A DNA stretch of 64,000 nt from Palaemon carinicauda (GCF_036898095.1 NC_090725.1:323107949-323171948), one strand, 5' to 3'. Counted from the stretch's first letter, positions 21,850 through 33,666 are shown. Program-made: numbers and translations. Notes: generated by a model from the letters alone, not told the origin.

Positions 21850-22965
21850 GTAGCTTCGCTACGACTTCACGCCTGGAGACTATCCAGCATCTCCTCGCTG
21901 AGAGAGGATTTTCGCAACAAGTTGCGGTCAGGATGTCTGAACATCTGCATCTGCAGCTGTCTACCAGACAAAGTTGAAAGTCTTCTGTGGTTGGTGTCGT
22001 GGAAGGGGTATCTCTCCACTCGATGCCACTATTCCAACAATAGCGGAATTCCTAGTGTATTTGCGGGAAGAAATGCGACTTTCAGTCTCGGCAGTGAAAG
22101 GCTATCGCTCAGCCTTCAGGCTAAAAGGAAAGGACATTTCTTCTTCGCTGGAACTTTTCCCTACTCATACGAAGTTATGAACTTACCTGCCCTCAGTCGG
22201 AAGTGAGACCTCCTCCATGGAACGTGGTTCGAGTTCTCAGGTCTCTTAGGAGACCGACCTATGAACCATTACACCAGGCTTCAGATCGCCACCTAACTTG
22301 GAAGACGGTATTCCTATTAGCTTTGGCTTCGGCCAAGCGTGTTAGCGAACTTCATGGTCTCTCATATGACATTGCCCATTCAAGGGGATGGGGGGAGGTA
22401 ACCTTCAGATTCGTCCCTGAGTTTATTGCTAAGACTCAGAATCCGGGAGTAGCGGACCCTCGGTTCGACTGCTTCCAGAATTCTAGTCTCTGTTCTGTAA
22501 CAGATGACCCAGACTAGCTCCTACTATGCCCAGTAAGGAGTTTGAAGCTATATCTTAAAGAACGGCTGCAGTCCGTCCTCATGTGCCAGCATTATTTGTT
22601 AGCACAGGGAGGACTAAGAGGAGGGTCACCAAGTACACCATCTCGGCATGGATTCGTAGGGTTATTCATCTGTCCCTGAATCCAGATCCTCCTCCGTCAC
22701 GTCGCCCTAGAGCACATGATGTCAGGGGAGTAGCTACATCTCTGGCCTTCAAAAAGAATTTTTCAGTGACGCAGGTCCTTTAAGCTGGGGTGTGGAAGCG
22801 TCGGACAACCTTCACAGCCCACTACCTGCAAGAAGTGACCCACAGGAGGCTCGATACATTCTCTATCGGCCCTGTGGTGACTACACAACAGCTGGTTTAA
22901 AACCTCAAGCTCCTTATTGGACAAGTAGCAGAAGGTTGAGGGCATTGTTACCTGGTTTTAGTCTA
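21850..22965 (+). pseudogene. Tyrosine recombinase of DIRS copy B, broken by stops and frameshifts
   Basis: The catalytic residues are visible across frames: the first Arg in LALASAKRVSELHGLS (about 22320-22360), HxxR in RAHDVRGVATS (about 22709-22740), and Tyr in TAHYLQEV (Tyr codon 22823-22825). Stops occur at about 22515 and 22780, where the other copies have sense codons. The enzyme would insert the circular DIRS DNA. Residues are present but the reading frame is not. Confidence 0.8.
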
Positions 22966-23384
22966 CATGAATGAAAAGGTTTGTCTGGCCCTTATTCTTT
23001 TCTTCATCATCCCCTCTCTTGAGGAAAGCAGCATCCTGGGTTCTCTGCATAGCTGACCTCAAACCACTGCAGGTAAACCATGTTTCCTTGTGTACCTAGT
23101 ATTAAGTTAATACTGTCACGTCCCCATACCCTGACGAAGTGGTATTGGGAGAGTCATAGTCTAAAGTTTCCATCTAAAGAACTTCAGATCAACTTCCTAG
23201 GACGAGTCACACTTCGTTATACCTTCACACACATCTTGCGTAGGCCGCAGTCCTTGCGTAGCAAGGTTCTAGCGAGGTGCAGGGACTCCTTATTTCTTGG
23301 GTGCTGACACACTCAAATAATGAGCCCCCGGGCAAAGCCAAAAAGCTAGTACTGGCTGGGACGTCCACACTTCCTAATGGGTGA

Positions 23385-23505
23385 GTCACCCCTATTAAAT
23401 AGTGTGGTTTGTATGTCAGTTACGGAACAAATGACAAATCTGTAGATAATTTGTATTTTTCCTAACTACAGTATACAAACCTTATCTATTTAATCAAACT
23501 TGCCC
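23385..23505 (+). repeat. Internal complementary region of DIRS copy B
   Basis: It carries the reverse complement of the left end (GTTACGGAAC) joined to the reverse complement of the right end (AAATGACAAATC...). It differs from the left end at 2 of 40 positions. Confidence 0.87.
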
Positions 23506-23559
23506 ACCAGCCCTATCTGCCTTGAATTCCTACTTCCAAGCAAAGTGAGCTCAAGCACA

Positions 23560-23755
23560 GGTGTGTGTGTGTGTGTGTGAGGGGGGCAGGGTAGCAAGCT
23601 ACCCTCCCCTACCCCCGCTAACTAGCGGTGTGGGTAGTTGACCTTCGTTAAATTTTAATGGTTCGTCATTTCAGCTATGCTGAAAGTAATACCCCTATTA
23701 AATAGCTAATGTTTGTATAGTTAGGAAAAATACAAATTATCTAAGAATTTGTCAT
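23560..23755 (+). repeat. Right inverted terminal repeat and end of DIRS copy B
   Basis: A (GT)n tract is followed by the GC-rich core with CGCTAACTAGCG, the ITR proper and the right-specific end to GTCAT at 23755. MITE-like sequence follows. Confidence 0.86.
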
Positions 23756-23970
23756 ATTTACATTTTTTTTTTTTTGCATAATTTTGATAACTTTATGAGA
23801 AACTAAAGGCATTTTCCAAAAGAATGAGACCAACCTGACCTCTCTATGATGAAAATTAAGGCTGTTAGAGCAATTTAAAAAATATATATTGCAAAATGGG
23901 CTTGAAAAAAAAAAAAAATGCAAGGGGGGGTTAAGGGTTGGAAAGTTCCAAATAGCCTGGGGGTAAAAGG
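23756..23970. mobile_element. MITE-like element, right part
   Basis: It is the continuation of 11375-11468 beyond DIRS copy B. It is AT-rich, non-coding, and ends CCTGGGGGTAAAAGG, the inverse of the left start. Confidence 0.58.
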
Positions 23971-25287
23971 GAATACTCACCCGTAATTATCATAGGTAAT
24001 GATAAATGGATTACTTTTATATGTATATTTGTTAATTTGGTAAAAAAAAAATTGGGAATTATAACGTTATAAACCAATTAAGACCAACAAATGTAAATGA
24101 AGATTTTCTTTTCATAGAAATTGGCTGCTCGTGTTTTCAAATTTCATTAACTAGCTGTTAATCAAGTGTCAATATCCTCTGAACCTCGTAGCTTACTTCT
24201 AGATCATATCAGTTGCTTAATTGTGTAAAGTACTGTAAACAAGTTATCTAAATATGTGACTGAAGGGAAAATGATGTCAATCGTCCTTTTGGCAGTTGAT
24301 TCAAATTTATTTTACAATCTGCATATTAGAAGTACATTAGTTAAATATGGATATAACCTCCAACCAATGATTTCAACTCTATGAATATCCTGGTTTGTCT
24401 AGTTATACTATTTCCTCTCTCTCTAGGTATACTATTTCCTCTCTTTCTAGGTATACTATTTCCTCTCTTTCTAGGTATACTATTTCCTCTCTTTCGAGAC
24501 TTTCATCCAGTAATTAGCAACTGGCTTGATTTTTTTATGTACAATGTCGAATCAATAGTAGCCCCATGTTCTCTTAAAAGGTATAACCAGCTTTGCTTAA
24601 GGTAGCATCTATTGCACGGTTATAGGATCTTAAATTAACCCGATTCCTCTAGCTCTTTTCAGTAATTTCTTACTTTGGGGTAGGGGAGAATAGCTAAAAT
24701 ATTCCAGCATTCAACGTTGTATACGCCCCGCTACTATGAATATACTACAGAAGTAAAAGAAAAAAATTATGATTTTATCTTTGTTTGAAAATTGTCATAT
24801 TTCCTTCCCTATTGCAATAATGATGCAACGCTAGTACTCAAATTATTTTTCATGTTTCAAGTAAACAAAGGAGAACTTTTTATTTATTAGGTAATTTTAA
24901 TTTTTTTTGTGACTAGTCCATGTGTGTAACGGAAATCAGGGGAAGACATCAATAGTATAATTTTGAATATTTTTGAAGTGAATAACTATGAAGTCTTAAA
25001 TAATATTGCTAAGCATTAGAAGGCTAATATAATCTCTCTCTCTCTCTCATCTTGGAAGTAAGGTTATACCCACAATATAGAATATACTGGTTTCAAAGTA
25101 AGGTTACGTTGTTTTGAAACTTTATTTTTTTTTCATAAGGCATTTAAAATCTTAATCTCAAAACTTCATATCAAATATATTTCAGTTAATTGTTATTGAA
25201 CTCATATTTTTTCCCAAAATATCAATATAATTATATTGGTCACATATAACTTTCCAAATTCTTGTTTACAGTAGTAGAATAATCCTA
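23971..25287. other. AT-rich spacer without a visible gene
   Basis: I see no domain-bearing ORF. It holds the 24-bp minisatellite listed next and a short (TC)n near 25034. Confidence 0.6.
24402..24497. repeat. 24-bp minisatellite, four units
   Basis: Four units of GTATACTATTTCCTCTCTTT plus four bases run head to tail (units begin at about 24402, 24426, 24450 and 24474). The plus-strand ORF across it (LGILFPLF repeats) follows from the repeat. Confidence 0.95.
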
Positions 25288-25310
25288 TTTTTTGGGCTCA
25301 AGCCATGACG

Positions 25311-25665
25311 TCCTGATGGAAGATTCCTTCGGTAGCTTCCTTGGGTATATTTAACTACAAGGATATTCCCAGAGAATTAAACCACAGGTTATCATAGAAT
25401 TCTTACTTCTGGTGCGAGTATCCTAAAGGTTTCCCTTTAAGACATCGTATATCAACAGGGGACGCATGTATTAACACGCCACATAGCTATCTGCACCCCA
25501 TATAGAGTTAACACTTCGATATGGAAAGGTGGAGAATAACTGGAGAGCCGTTCCACGGTTACACTCATCCGTGGCTACTTTTGGTACTCGAAACGTAAAC
25601 AAACGGGCGCCATTGCTAAATAACGTCACGTCCGTCCTCATCCTTCTGCTTGTAGCTACCTTGCT
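25311..25665 (+). repeat. Left inverted terminal repeat of DIRS E
   Basis: Its reverse complement matches 33731-34100 with few differences, for example CCGTGGCTACTTTTGGTACT against AGTACCAAAAGTAGCCACGG. It starts just inside the left-specific end. Confidence 0.92.
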
Positions 25666-27980
25666 TTAGACGGATTTCCCCTTGTGCGATTTTCATCGAC
25701 TTGCATCGCCGTTATGTCTTTACCTTTGGCCTCGCCTTCTTCTGGAAAGTTGAGTACCAGGTCCCAGTATTGTTTAAATAAGCTCTGGCCGTAAAGTAAC
25801 TTCTACTTTTTGTAATATTTCGTGTTTTGTGGCGGAGCTGTGCTGCTACCGGACACGCCATTTTAGGGCGTCGCTGTTCTCTTGCATGCCCTATTAGCTA
25901 GCCAGAACAGCTTTTTCCGGCCTCTTAACTAATTGATATTGTTAGTTATTTAGTCTTCATAGCTAGGAACTTCATATATCGTTTTAACGCTCTATTATCC
26001 GGTCATCGTTCGACCCCATACTAGATCGCTAGCTTAGCCCCTAGGCTAGATTACCTAGCACTTGTGTTCCTGCATGATATATTCCAGTGATCCTAGGTTA
26101 AGTTATGAAGATAGTGGCATTATTTATCATACTGTTAACTGTGATGTAAGTGTTTTTCGCCTTCAGGGACCATATAGGGGACCGGTTTGATTGCGTTCCT
26201 TTCTAACCTAACCTAAATGTAGGAACTCCCATATGCTCCCTACATCCCCTGCCTACGGGCATTCCCTCTGCGTGGCCAGGCTTCCCCTTCCATATAGGGG
26301 AATCTTGTCCACAATCAGAGTATTTATCGCTTCTCTGTCTACCCTAAGGGAATGATCCCCCCTTAGGGTTGCGACCGAGAAAGAGGAACGGCTTATGGTT
26401 AGGTTACTCATCCTTTCCGCGCAACTTGCGATGTGTCTTTCAGCCTACCTAGCTTGGGAATTAACACTCCTTATCTAGGTTAGGCCTTGGGGGGGGGGGG
26501 GGGGCTAGTTCTGTACTTTATAGTTTGAGACGGTACTCTTGCACCGTTCTCATTCTGGTTACCTACCCTAGGCTAGGGAGCGTCCTCCCTTTCCTTGGTG
26601 GCCGTTCTTGTACAGAGCCGCCTCTATGGAAGATCCCTCTTCTTCTCCCTCCCCACCTATCCCTTTGGTGTAGGCTAGCCTATACATAGGCTTGCCTATA
26701 CACTTCTGTCCCTAGTCCTACAACTCCTCCCTTGGGTGGGGTGATAGGGCTATCTTGCTCTCCTGCTGAGCAGGCCGCTCTGGTACACAGACCCTTCATA
26801 GCGTCCTATGGGGGTAGCCACTGGCAGCGATTTGTCCAGCAGGGGGTTCCCCCTCTTGAGTGTACTCTAACCCTCCCTTGGGTTACCCTGGCACCCGGCC
26901 GGCTGCCGGCCCCCTGCCATTGGATGCTAGGTGTATCTACTCCTATCATGTGTACACTCTCTCCGGAGGGGTATGTGGTCTTACCCCTCCAATCCCTCCT
27001 TATCTGTCTCTCCATCTACCCTGGTGCCGGTCCCTTGCCGCCTCTACTGCCGGCAATACCGCCCTACACTTTGGTGACTCTCTTTCATAAGATACCCTCC
27101 CTCCTTCCTCTAAGTCGTCAGCCTTCCGTGTGCCGGGGGCTGCCGCCATCCGTCGGCATACAATCGATGATCCACCCCTCCCTTACCTAATTTCGGTTGT
27201 CCGACCTTCGGGCCGGCCTCCGGCATGCCGGTCTGGGTATACTACCATATACTTAATTGTCTTATGAACTGATCACCAAGCCGGCAGCTGAAGCCGCCGG
27301 CGGTCGCCAAGTTGGTATTATGCTTAGATTCTCAATGTGTCTGTCTTGATGCCTTACGCCCTGCTGGAGCGGCCTCCGGCGTGCCGTCGGCCTGCCGGTA
27401 CCCTCCGGAGGCGCCAAGAGACATGCACCCCTTTTCTTACCTGTCGACAACATGCCGACAGTCCTACACTGCAGCCAGATGGCTTAGCCACTTCTATATA
27501 TAGGTATTGTCTTACCATCCTAATTAGTGGCTGGGCTGTCTTCTTGCACATTACAATTTTCCAGCATACTCTGTGTGTCTTAGCACGGCCGGTTGCCGTA
27601 ACCTAGATCTATACGGGGTCTCCCATTACCCCTTTACCCCAAGGAACTGAGTGGTCTCAGTCCCTGATACACCTCGCAGGCAATCTCTGCTAAAAACTTA
27701 GCTTCTACCCAACACGGTGATCCACGTGGATTTCCGTTTTGTGTCCCTCGGTCACAAATGAAATTGCCTATTGATAAGGTTACGGTAACCGACTGGGCGG
27801 GATTCACAAGTATGTGTCTATCTACTTCCTTTCCCGCTCCTATTCTCAAATATTATAATATTTATGAATTATTTAATGTCAGATAAAATTTTGACTACTT
27901 AAAATTTAACCTTAGAGTAATGTGAGTCTTTCTTATGCCTTCCATATACTCATGATCTCTTTCTTTTACAGGAGGAGTAT
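25666..27980 (+). other. Leader of DIRS E, apparently non-coding
   Basis: These 2.3 kb lie between the ITR and the first Gag ATG. They contain a G-run (about 26489-26504), pyrimidine-rich stretches and repeated GC-rich CCGGC/GCCGG palindromes (about 27200-27430). The longest ORF (26732-27190) shows no domain. A splice-acceptor-like TTTCTTTTACAG lies just before the ATG at 27981, and a donor-like GATGTAAGTG at about 26143. The leader may therefore be spliced; this is inference. Confidence 0.5.
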
Positions 27981-28376
27981 ATGAAGTGTGAAAGCAACTT
28001 CTGCGGAGTGAAACGCCCGGACTTCTACGGGCACAAGGCGTGTCGGACCCACGCCCCCTGCGCCGCCAAGAAAGGCGACCTGAAATTCTGGGACCCGCAG
28101 CACTGTACAGTCTGCAAGAGTCGTCTGGTCGAAGCGTTTGACGATCCTCCTTCAGCGGAGGCAAGGGACAACGCTCGGGAGAAGCTACGCAAGTGGGTGC
28201 GTGGCTTCCAGAAGAACGCCACCGGACCGTATCTCGCCACCGAAGATTTGAGGGCCTTGCTATTTCCGAAGGCATCAAAAGACTCGGTGGTCCCCAGTGA
28301 TCAGATTCCCACCGTCCAGATAGTGGTGGAACCTGATATATTGTCATGGCCCAGTCCATGCATGAGTGCCGTCTAG
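27981..28376 (+). CDS. Cys-rich Gag N-terminus of DIRS E
   Basis: A 131-residue ORF begins at the ATG after the acceptor-like site. It has C3-x4-C8, C21, C27 and C42-x2-C45 with nearby His, then a charged helical stretch (AREKLRKWVRGFQKN). The pattern suggests a zinc-binding domain. Families B and D start Gag in a comparable way. The ORF ends in another frame over the start of the next Gag ORF, and a small indel near 28340 probably split one Gag protein in two. No similarity to a named family is recognised. Confidence 0.65.
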   Translation: MKCESNFCGVKRPDFYGHKACRTHAPCAAKKGDLKFWDPQHCTVCKSRLVEAFDDPPSAEARDNAREKLRKWVRGFQKNATGPYLATEDLRALLFPKASKDSVVPSDQIPTVQIVVEPDILSWPSPCMSAV

Positions 28377-29923
28377 ATTCCGACAATGCTGAACGTATGT
28401 CGGAAGTTTCGGAAGAAACGGAGAGGAACCTCATGGGCGAGGAACCCGACGATGAGGAGGATCAGGTGGAATACCCTGATTCGGAGCATGAGGTCGCTCC
28501 CACTCCTCCGCCCGCACCAACTCCCACACCGACCGAGGAATCCCTTCCTTCGACGTCTGCCACCCCGGACCCTATCCCATCAGGCACTCAGGAGGTCTTC
28601 AAGATGCTTGAAGCCCTCATGGATAAGAAACTTCGCGAGACCCACGAGCTATTCCGGTCTAACTTAGGAAGTTTTAAGCAACCGAAACGGATTTCGGTTA
28701 AGGACCTCCCTGCTTGCTCGGATACTAACCCATGGAGGTATGCCGAGCACATGCCGATCACCACGGGCAAGATCTTCATCAGTGAGAAGGTCGGCTCGAT
28801 CGCGTTGAAAGAAGCGGAGTTCTTCCCGAATTTTGAGGCTTATCCAGACTGTTACGTCCGGCTCAGGTCCGAACCTGCCTCTAAAGAAGAGACCGAACCG
28901 AAGGAGGTAAGTGTGTTTGATCTCTCGAAGGCCCAGGCTATGCTAGCCAACACGGTGAAGAGTAGGGGCTTCACCAATTCCAAGATGCCGGCGCTTAGTA
29001 AAAAGCACCCAACCTTTGTCGCACCGAACAATGCGACCTTCCCCTTTATTGAAAAGGCCTTCACTGCGGTACTGAAAGCAGTGGAAGAAGGGAAACCTTG
29101 CCCTGTACTGGAGGAGTGCAGGTCCTTCTCCCTGACTACTCCCCCTGATGATAGACACTGGAAAGACGTCCAGTCAACATTCACAGTGGGGAAGTTAGAG
29201 CCTGACGTTGCCGGTCGTCAGTTTAATGAGGACCTCCCGAAACTCAACGATCACCTCCTTCGTAGGGAACAAGATACGAAGGAGATGCTTGCCGCATCAA
29301 TGTCCCTCCAGGTACAGCTTGAAGTCATGGCCGGTGACACTAGGATTCCAGACTTCTACATGGTCCTAGCCAAAACGCATTTGGCGACTGTCATGAAGGA
29401 CCTGTACAGCTTCACTAGGGCTCGTAGAGCTTGTCGTGAATTTGTGTTCGCGAACGCTACGGTGAAACACGAACCCCGGAGGCTGATTTCCTCCAATGTC
29501 TGGGGTAAATACCTCTTTCCCTCCTCCCTAGTGAAAGAGATCACTGACAAAGCCGCCACGGAGAACAGGAACCTTCTCCATAAGTGGGGCATGTCGAAGA
29601 AAAGGAAATCCTCTCAGGACGATGGCCCTCAACCTAAGAGAAAACCTCAGAAGCCCAAACCCCAGCAACGTCAACAGAGACGGCAGTTTCCGGGTTCCGC
29701 TACTCCCCAAGTGGCAGCTCAGCCACAACAGACCTTTCAGCTGGTCTCTCAGTCACCGGTCTTCACCCCTGCATTTGAGCAGCAAACCACTACCTTTCGT
29801 CCCAAAGGTAGAGGCTCAAACAGAGGTTCTGGCAGAGATGCGTCTCGCCGCCCCTCCAGAGGCAGAGGAGGAAGGGGAGCCAGCGGCCGAGGTAGCAAAC
29901 CCTCGGGAAGCCAGAAGCAATGA
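28346..29923 (+). CDS. Gag of DIRS E, 525 residues
   Basis: It begins acidic and Pro-rich (residues 1-90), followed by a long folded-looking region (about 120-400, for example KDLPACSDTNPWRYAEHMP and FYMVLAKTHLATVMKDLYSF). The C-terminal 100 residues are Gln/Lys- and then Arg/Gly-rich (GRGSNRGSGRDASRRPSRGR), suiting RNA binding. The RT frame overlaps its end. The open frame over 1.6 kb supports recent activity. It would form the particle that carries element RNA. The true start may be 27981 if the upstream shift is a mutation. Confidence 0.8.
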   Translation: MAQSMHECRLDSDNAERMSEVSEETERNLMGEEPDDEEDQVEYPDSEHEVAPTPPPAPTPTPTEESLPSTSATPDPIPSGTQEVFKMLEALMDKKLRETHELFRSNLGSFKQPKRISVKDLPACSDTNPWRYAEHMPITTGKIFISEKVGSIALKEAEFFPNFEAYPDCYVRLRSEPASKEETEPKEVSVFDLSKAQAMLANTVKSRGFTNSKMPALSKKHPTFVAPNNATFPFIEKAFTAVLKAVEEGKPCPVLEECRSFSLTTPPDDRHWKDVQSTFTVGKLEPDVAGRQFNEDLPKLNDHLLRREQDTKEMLAASMSLQVQLEVMAGDTRIPDFYMVLAKTHLATVMKDLYSFTRARRACREFVFANATVKHEPRRLISSNVWGKYLFPSSLVKEITDKAATENRNLLHKWGMSKKRKSSQDDGPQPKRKPQKPKPQQRQQRRQFPGSATPQVAAQPQQTFQLVSQSPVFTPAFEQQTTTFRPKGRGSNRGSGRDASRRPSRGRGGRGASGRGSKPSGSQKQ

Positions 29924-31760
29924 AGTGCTTCCGGTGGGAGGAAGACTCCGCCAATTCCAGGATCGTTGGACCTTCGATCCCTGGGCACACAGCATCGTCA
30001 AGAAGGGACTAGAATGGAGCTGGACACAACCACCCCCAGCCTTCCAGCAATTCTTCCAACAGTCAACCCCCCTCCTGGAAGAGTACGTCCTAGAACTCTT
30101 GAACAAGAAGGTGATAAGGAGGGTAAAGTCAACCAGGTTCCAAGGGAGACTATTTTGCGTCCCCAAGAAGGACTCCGACAAACTCAGTCATTCTAGACTT
30201 ATCCCCCCTCAACAAGTTCATTGTGAACAACAAGTTCAAGATGCTGACTCTTCAACAAATAAGGACCCTTCTGCCTCAAGGGTCCTACACGGTCTCTATA
30301 GACCTGGCGGATGCCTACTGGCATGTTCCAATGAACCATCATGCTTCCTCCTACCTAGGATTTCGACTCCAAAGGAAAAGTTACGCCTTCAGGGCCATGC
30401 CCTTCGGGCTCAACGTGGCCCCACGGATCTTCACCAAGCTGGCAGACGCCATCGTTCAACAGCTCCGCCTTCGCGGCGTCCAAGTGATGGCTTACCTAGA
30501 CGACTGGCTGGTCTGGGCGACATCGCCCGAAGATTGTGTACGATCCTGCAACAAAGTCACCCAGTTCCTAGAACACCTGGGATTCAAGATAAACACTGAG
30601 AAATCTCGCCTCTCTCCAGCTCAGAAGTTCCAATGGTTGGGAATCCATTGGGATCTTCAGTCACACCGCCTTTCCATCCCGCAGAAGAAAAGGAAGGAAA
30701 TAGCAGGGTCTGTCAAAAAACTGCTGAAATCCAAACGGATCTCAAGACGACAGCAGGAACAAGTTCTAGGCTCTCTACAGTTCGCCTCTGTGACAAACCC
30801 AGTGCTTCGTGCACAGCTAAAGGATGCCGCGGGAGTCTGGAGACGTTCTGCATCCATCGCTCGAAGAGACCTCAAGAGACGGCTCCCAAACAGACTTCGG
30901 TTACTCTTAAAGCCGTGGTCGGAAGCAAAGGCCCTGAAAAGGTCCATTTCTCTTCAACACCCACCTCCATCGCTCAACATCCACACGGACGCTTCACTGG
31001 AGGGTTGGGGAGGTCACTCCACCAACGACAGGTTCAAGGAACATGGTCTCCCCTATTCAAGACGTTTCACATCAACATCTTGGAGGCCATGGCGGTCCTT
31101 CTCACTCTGAAGAAACTCTCTCCGCCTCCCTCGATCCACATCCGTCTGACTCTGGACAACTCGGTGGTAGTCAGATGTCTCAATCGTCAGGGCTCGAGAT
31201 CGCCCCAGATAAATCAGGTACTTCTTCTGATCTTCCGTCTGGCAGAAAAGAAGAAATGGCACCTGTCTGCAGTTCACCTACAAGGATTTCGCAATGTGAC
31301 GGCGGACGCTCTATCACGGACAAACCCAATAGAGTCGGAATGGTCTCTAGACGCAAGATCATTCTCCTTCATCTCTCACCAAGTCCCGGAACTTCAGATT
31401 GATCTCTTCGCAACGAGCAACAACAATCAACTACCTCGTTATGTGGCCCCGTACGAGGACCCCAAAGCAGAAGCAGTGGACGCCATGTCACTGGATTGGA
31501 ACAGATGGTCCAGGATATACCTGTTCCCTCCCTCCAACCTTCTGCTGAAAGTCCTCTCCAAACTGAGAACCTTCAAAGGGACAGCGGCCCTAGTGGCTCC
31601 CAAGTGGCCCCGGAGCAATTGGTACCCCCTGGTCCTGGAGCTGCAGCCCACGCTGATTCCCCTCCCGGGCCCAGTTCTCTCTCAGCAAGTACAGAAGTCG
31701 ACTGTCTTCGCTTCATCACTGAAAGTCAGGGACCTTCATCTCATGATTTTCTCTCCCTAG
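29924..31760 (+). pseudogene. Reverse transcriptase and RNase H of DIRS E, two small deletions
   Basis: Reading starts in frame 3 past the Gag stop (WTFDPWAHSIVKKGLEWSW). A 2-bp loss near 30188 moves it to frame 1: SIDLADAYWHVPMNHHASSY (motif A), FGLNVAPRIFTKL (B) and MAYLDDWLVW (C). A 1-bp loss near 31018 then returns it to frame 3. RNase H motifs are IHTDASLEGWGGH, NILEAMAVLLTL, LTLDNSVVVRCLNRQG and NVTADALSRT. The linker IDLFATSNNNQLPRY follows. All RT and RNase H catalytic acids are intact. The two deletions sum to 3 bp, so only the stretch between them is out of frame. Confidence 0.9.
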
Positions 31761-32728
31761 CCGCAAAGAAATGGTTTGGGATCTCGAAGAAAAGTCTAGA
31801 CTTCCTCGAGGAATACAAGACCGAATCCACACGACGGCAATACGAATCATCCTGGAGAAAGTGGGTCTCGTTTGTCAAAGCAAAAAATCCTACGGAAATC
31901 ACCATTGATTTTTGCATGTCCTTCTTCATTCACCTTCATGGACAAGGCTTAGCAGCCAACACGATTTCTACCTGCCAATCGGCTTTGACTAGACCACTAC
32001 TGTACGCCTTCCAGATTGATCTGTCCAACGATATCTTCAATAAACTACCAAAGGCATGCGCTAGACTACGCCCAGCACCTCCGCCAAAACCTATCTCCTG
32101 GTCCCTGGACAAGGTGCTCCATTTTGCCTCTAACTTGGACAACGATTCATGCCCTCTCAAGGATCTGACTCAAAAAGTTATATTCCTTTTTGCTCTCGCC
32201 TCGGGAGCCCGAGTCAGCGAAATACTGTAGTGGCATTATCAAGAGACGAGGGTCATATCCTGTTGCGCAGATACAGGAGAACTTACCCTCTTCCCTGATC
32301 CGACGTTTCTCGCAAAAAACTAATTAACCACCAAGAGATGGGGCCCCTGGAGAATCTGCCCCCTGAAGGAAGATGTCTCTCTATGTCCAGTAGAGAGTCT
32401 CAAGGTCTATCTTCGAAGAACTTCAGACTTTGGTGGAGGTCAACTCTTCAAAGGAGAAACATCGGGTAGCGATCTGTCACTGAAACAACTAAGAGCGAAA
32501 ATCACCTACTTCATTCGCAGAGCGGATCCTGACACAACACCCGCAGGTCACGATCCTAGAAAAGTCGCAGCTTCTCTGAATTTCTTCCAGAGTATGGATT
32601 TTGAAAGCCTCAAGAGCTTCACAGGATGAAAATCTTCGCGCATTTTCTTCAAGCACTACGCGAAGCAAGTGCATGTAGTCAAACATTTCGTGGTAGCCGC
32701 AGGTAGTGTTATGAAACCTGCCGTTTAA
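31640..32728 (+). pseudogene. Tyrosine recombinase of DIRS E, three stops
   Basis: This is a frame 2 ORF overlapping the end of the RT ORF, as is common in DIRS. The core-binding part includes STRRQYESSWRKWVSFVKAK. The catalytic domain has Arg in ALASGARVSEIL, HxxR in GHDPRKVAAS (about 32549-32560) and Tyr in FFKHYAKQ (Tyr codon 32657-32659). Stops are at 32228-32230 (TAG), about 32321 (TAA) and 32627-32629 (TGA). All active-site residues are kept and the lesions are point changes, so loss of function looks recent. Confidence 0.87.
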
Positions 32729-33574
32729 CTCTGCATAGAACAGCGAGTTACTTGGGACTTTAACTCTACGGGTGCCTGTGTTGACCCTCGTGTGATACAT
32801 AGTGATTTCATGGACACTTAGTGTTTCTAATAGACTGTTCTTACCAAGGTGAAATGTCATAGACTTCACATGAGTGCCACATGCCCTAGGGCATGATGTG
32901 TTTTTTCCTTGATAAAGACTGACGTTCCTCTGGAACTTGCATTTTCTAATTTTGAAATTTCTTTCAGATTCAAGATTGAAGTCTTCTAATTTCTATGTAC
33001 ATTATTTATTATTGTAAATTAACTTTACATCCTTTATTGCATTTATTATTACTATAACCTGCAATTTATGAAATAAAATGTATTTTATTACTTGTGCATC
33101 TCTCTTCGCTCCTATTACCACTATGAAATACATGAATGTCATAGTTTCATTTACCCCTTTCCTTTGAAATGAGAAGAATAATATAAATTGTCTGTATTAT
33201 ATACTCACCCATGCTGTGTAATATTCCTACTTGAATACTTATCTTCGCCATACCTTCGAGACCAGACTGTTCTCTCACCCATGGAATATAGTGATTAACT
33301 ATCACTCGTCTACTCTTGAGAATATTCCTACACGAATATTGACCATTCTGTCTTGTCTCCGAGTCCTTCACGGACTCTCCGTAGGGTGAGTAGCCCTTCG
33401 ATGACCACTTTGAATTTTGGTATAACCCGTTGGGACTTCTCTGCCAGGGGGGCAGGAAGCTGGATCCCCACGGAACCTCTACCGAGGTCACATTACATAC
33501 CTCTATTCGAAGCCCTTGGCACTTACTCTAATAAGGGGAAATTTTCCACGATACATTGATTCTCTGGTACTCTT
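32729..33574 (+). other. 3' region of DIRS E, non-coding
   Basis: It lies between the recombinase stop and the ICR. A polyadenylation-like AATAAA occurs near 33072. I see no further ORF with a domain. Confidence 0.5.
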
Positions 33575-33666
33575 CCATCAGGACGTCATGGCTTGAGCCC
33601 AAAAAACGGATTTTGAGCGAAGCGAAAAATCTATTTTTGGGTGAGATAGCCATGACGTCCTGATGG
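33575..33666 (+). repeat. Internal complementary region of DIRS E
   Basis: It equals the reverse complement of the left end joined to the reverse complement of the right end, meeting around AAAAAACGGATTTTGAGC. Its outer arms CCATCAGGACGTCATGGCT and AGCCATGACGTCCTGATGG are a perfect 19-bp inverted repeat. Confidence 0.93.

Larger units (their letters stand above)
11469..23755 (+). mobile_element. DIRS-like YR retrotransposon, family 1, copy B, with nested LTR element
   Basis: It runs from GTTCCGTAACC at 11469 to GAATTTGTCAT at 23755. It is 12.3 kb in total, about 7.1 kb without the LTR element at 14318-19478 and its duplicated target. Gag, RT, RNase H, YR, ICR and both ITRs are present in the usual order. 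The left and right ITRs differ at about 4 of 50 bases in the stretch I compared, and the ICR differs from the left end at 2 of 40. It is therefore an older insertion than copy C. It is inactive: the RT catalytic motif is deleted and stops break the YR. Confidence 0.92.

Noticed and set aside
24381..24605. Hydrophobic ORF with ILFPLFLG repeats, like a membrane peptide
   Set aside because: Translation of a 24-bp minisatellite; no support outside the repeat.
26732..27190. 152-residue ORF in the DIRS E leader
   Set aside because: No domain, low-complexity Pro/Leu content, and a position in the untranslated leader.
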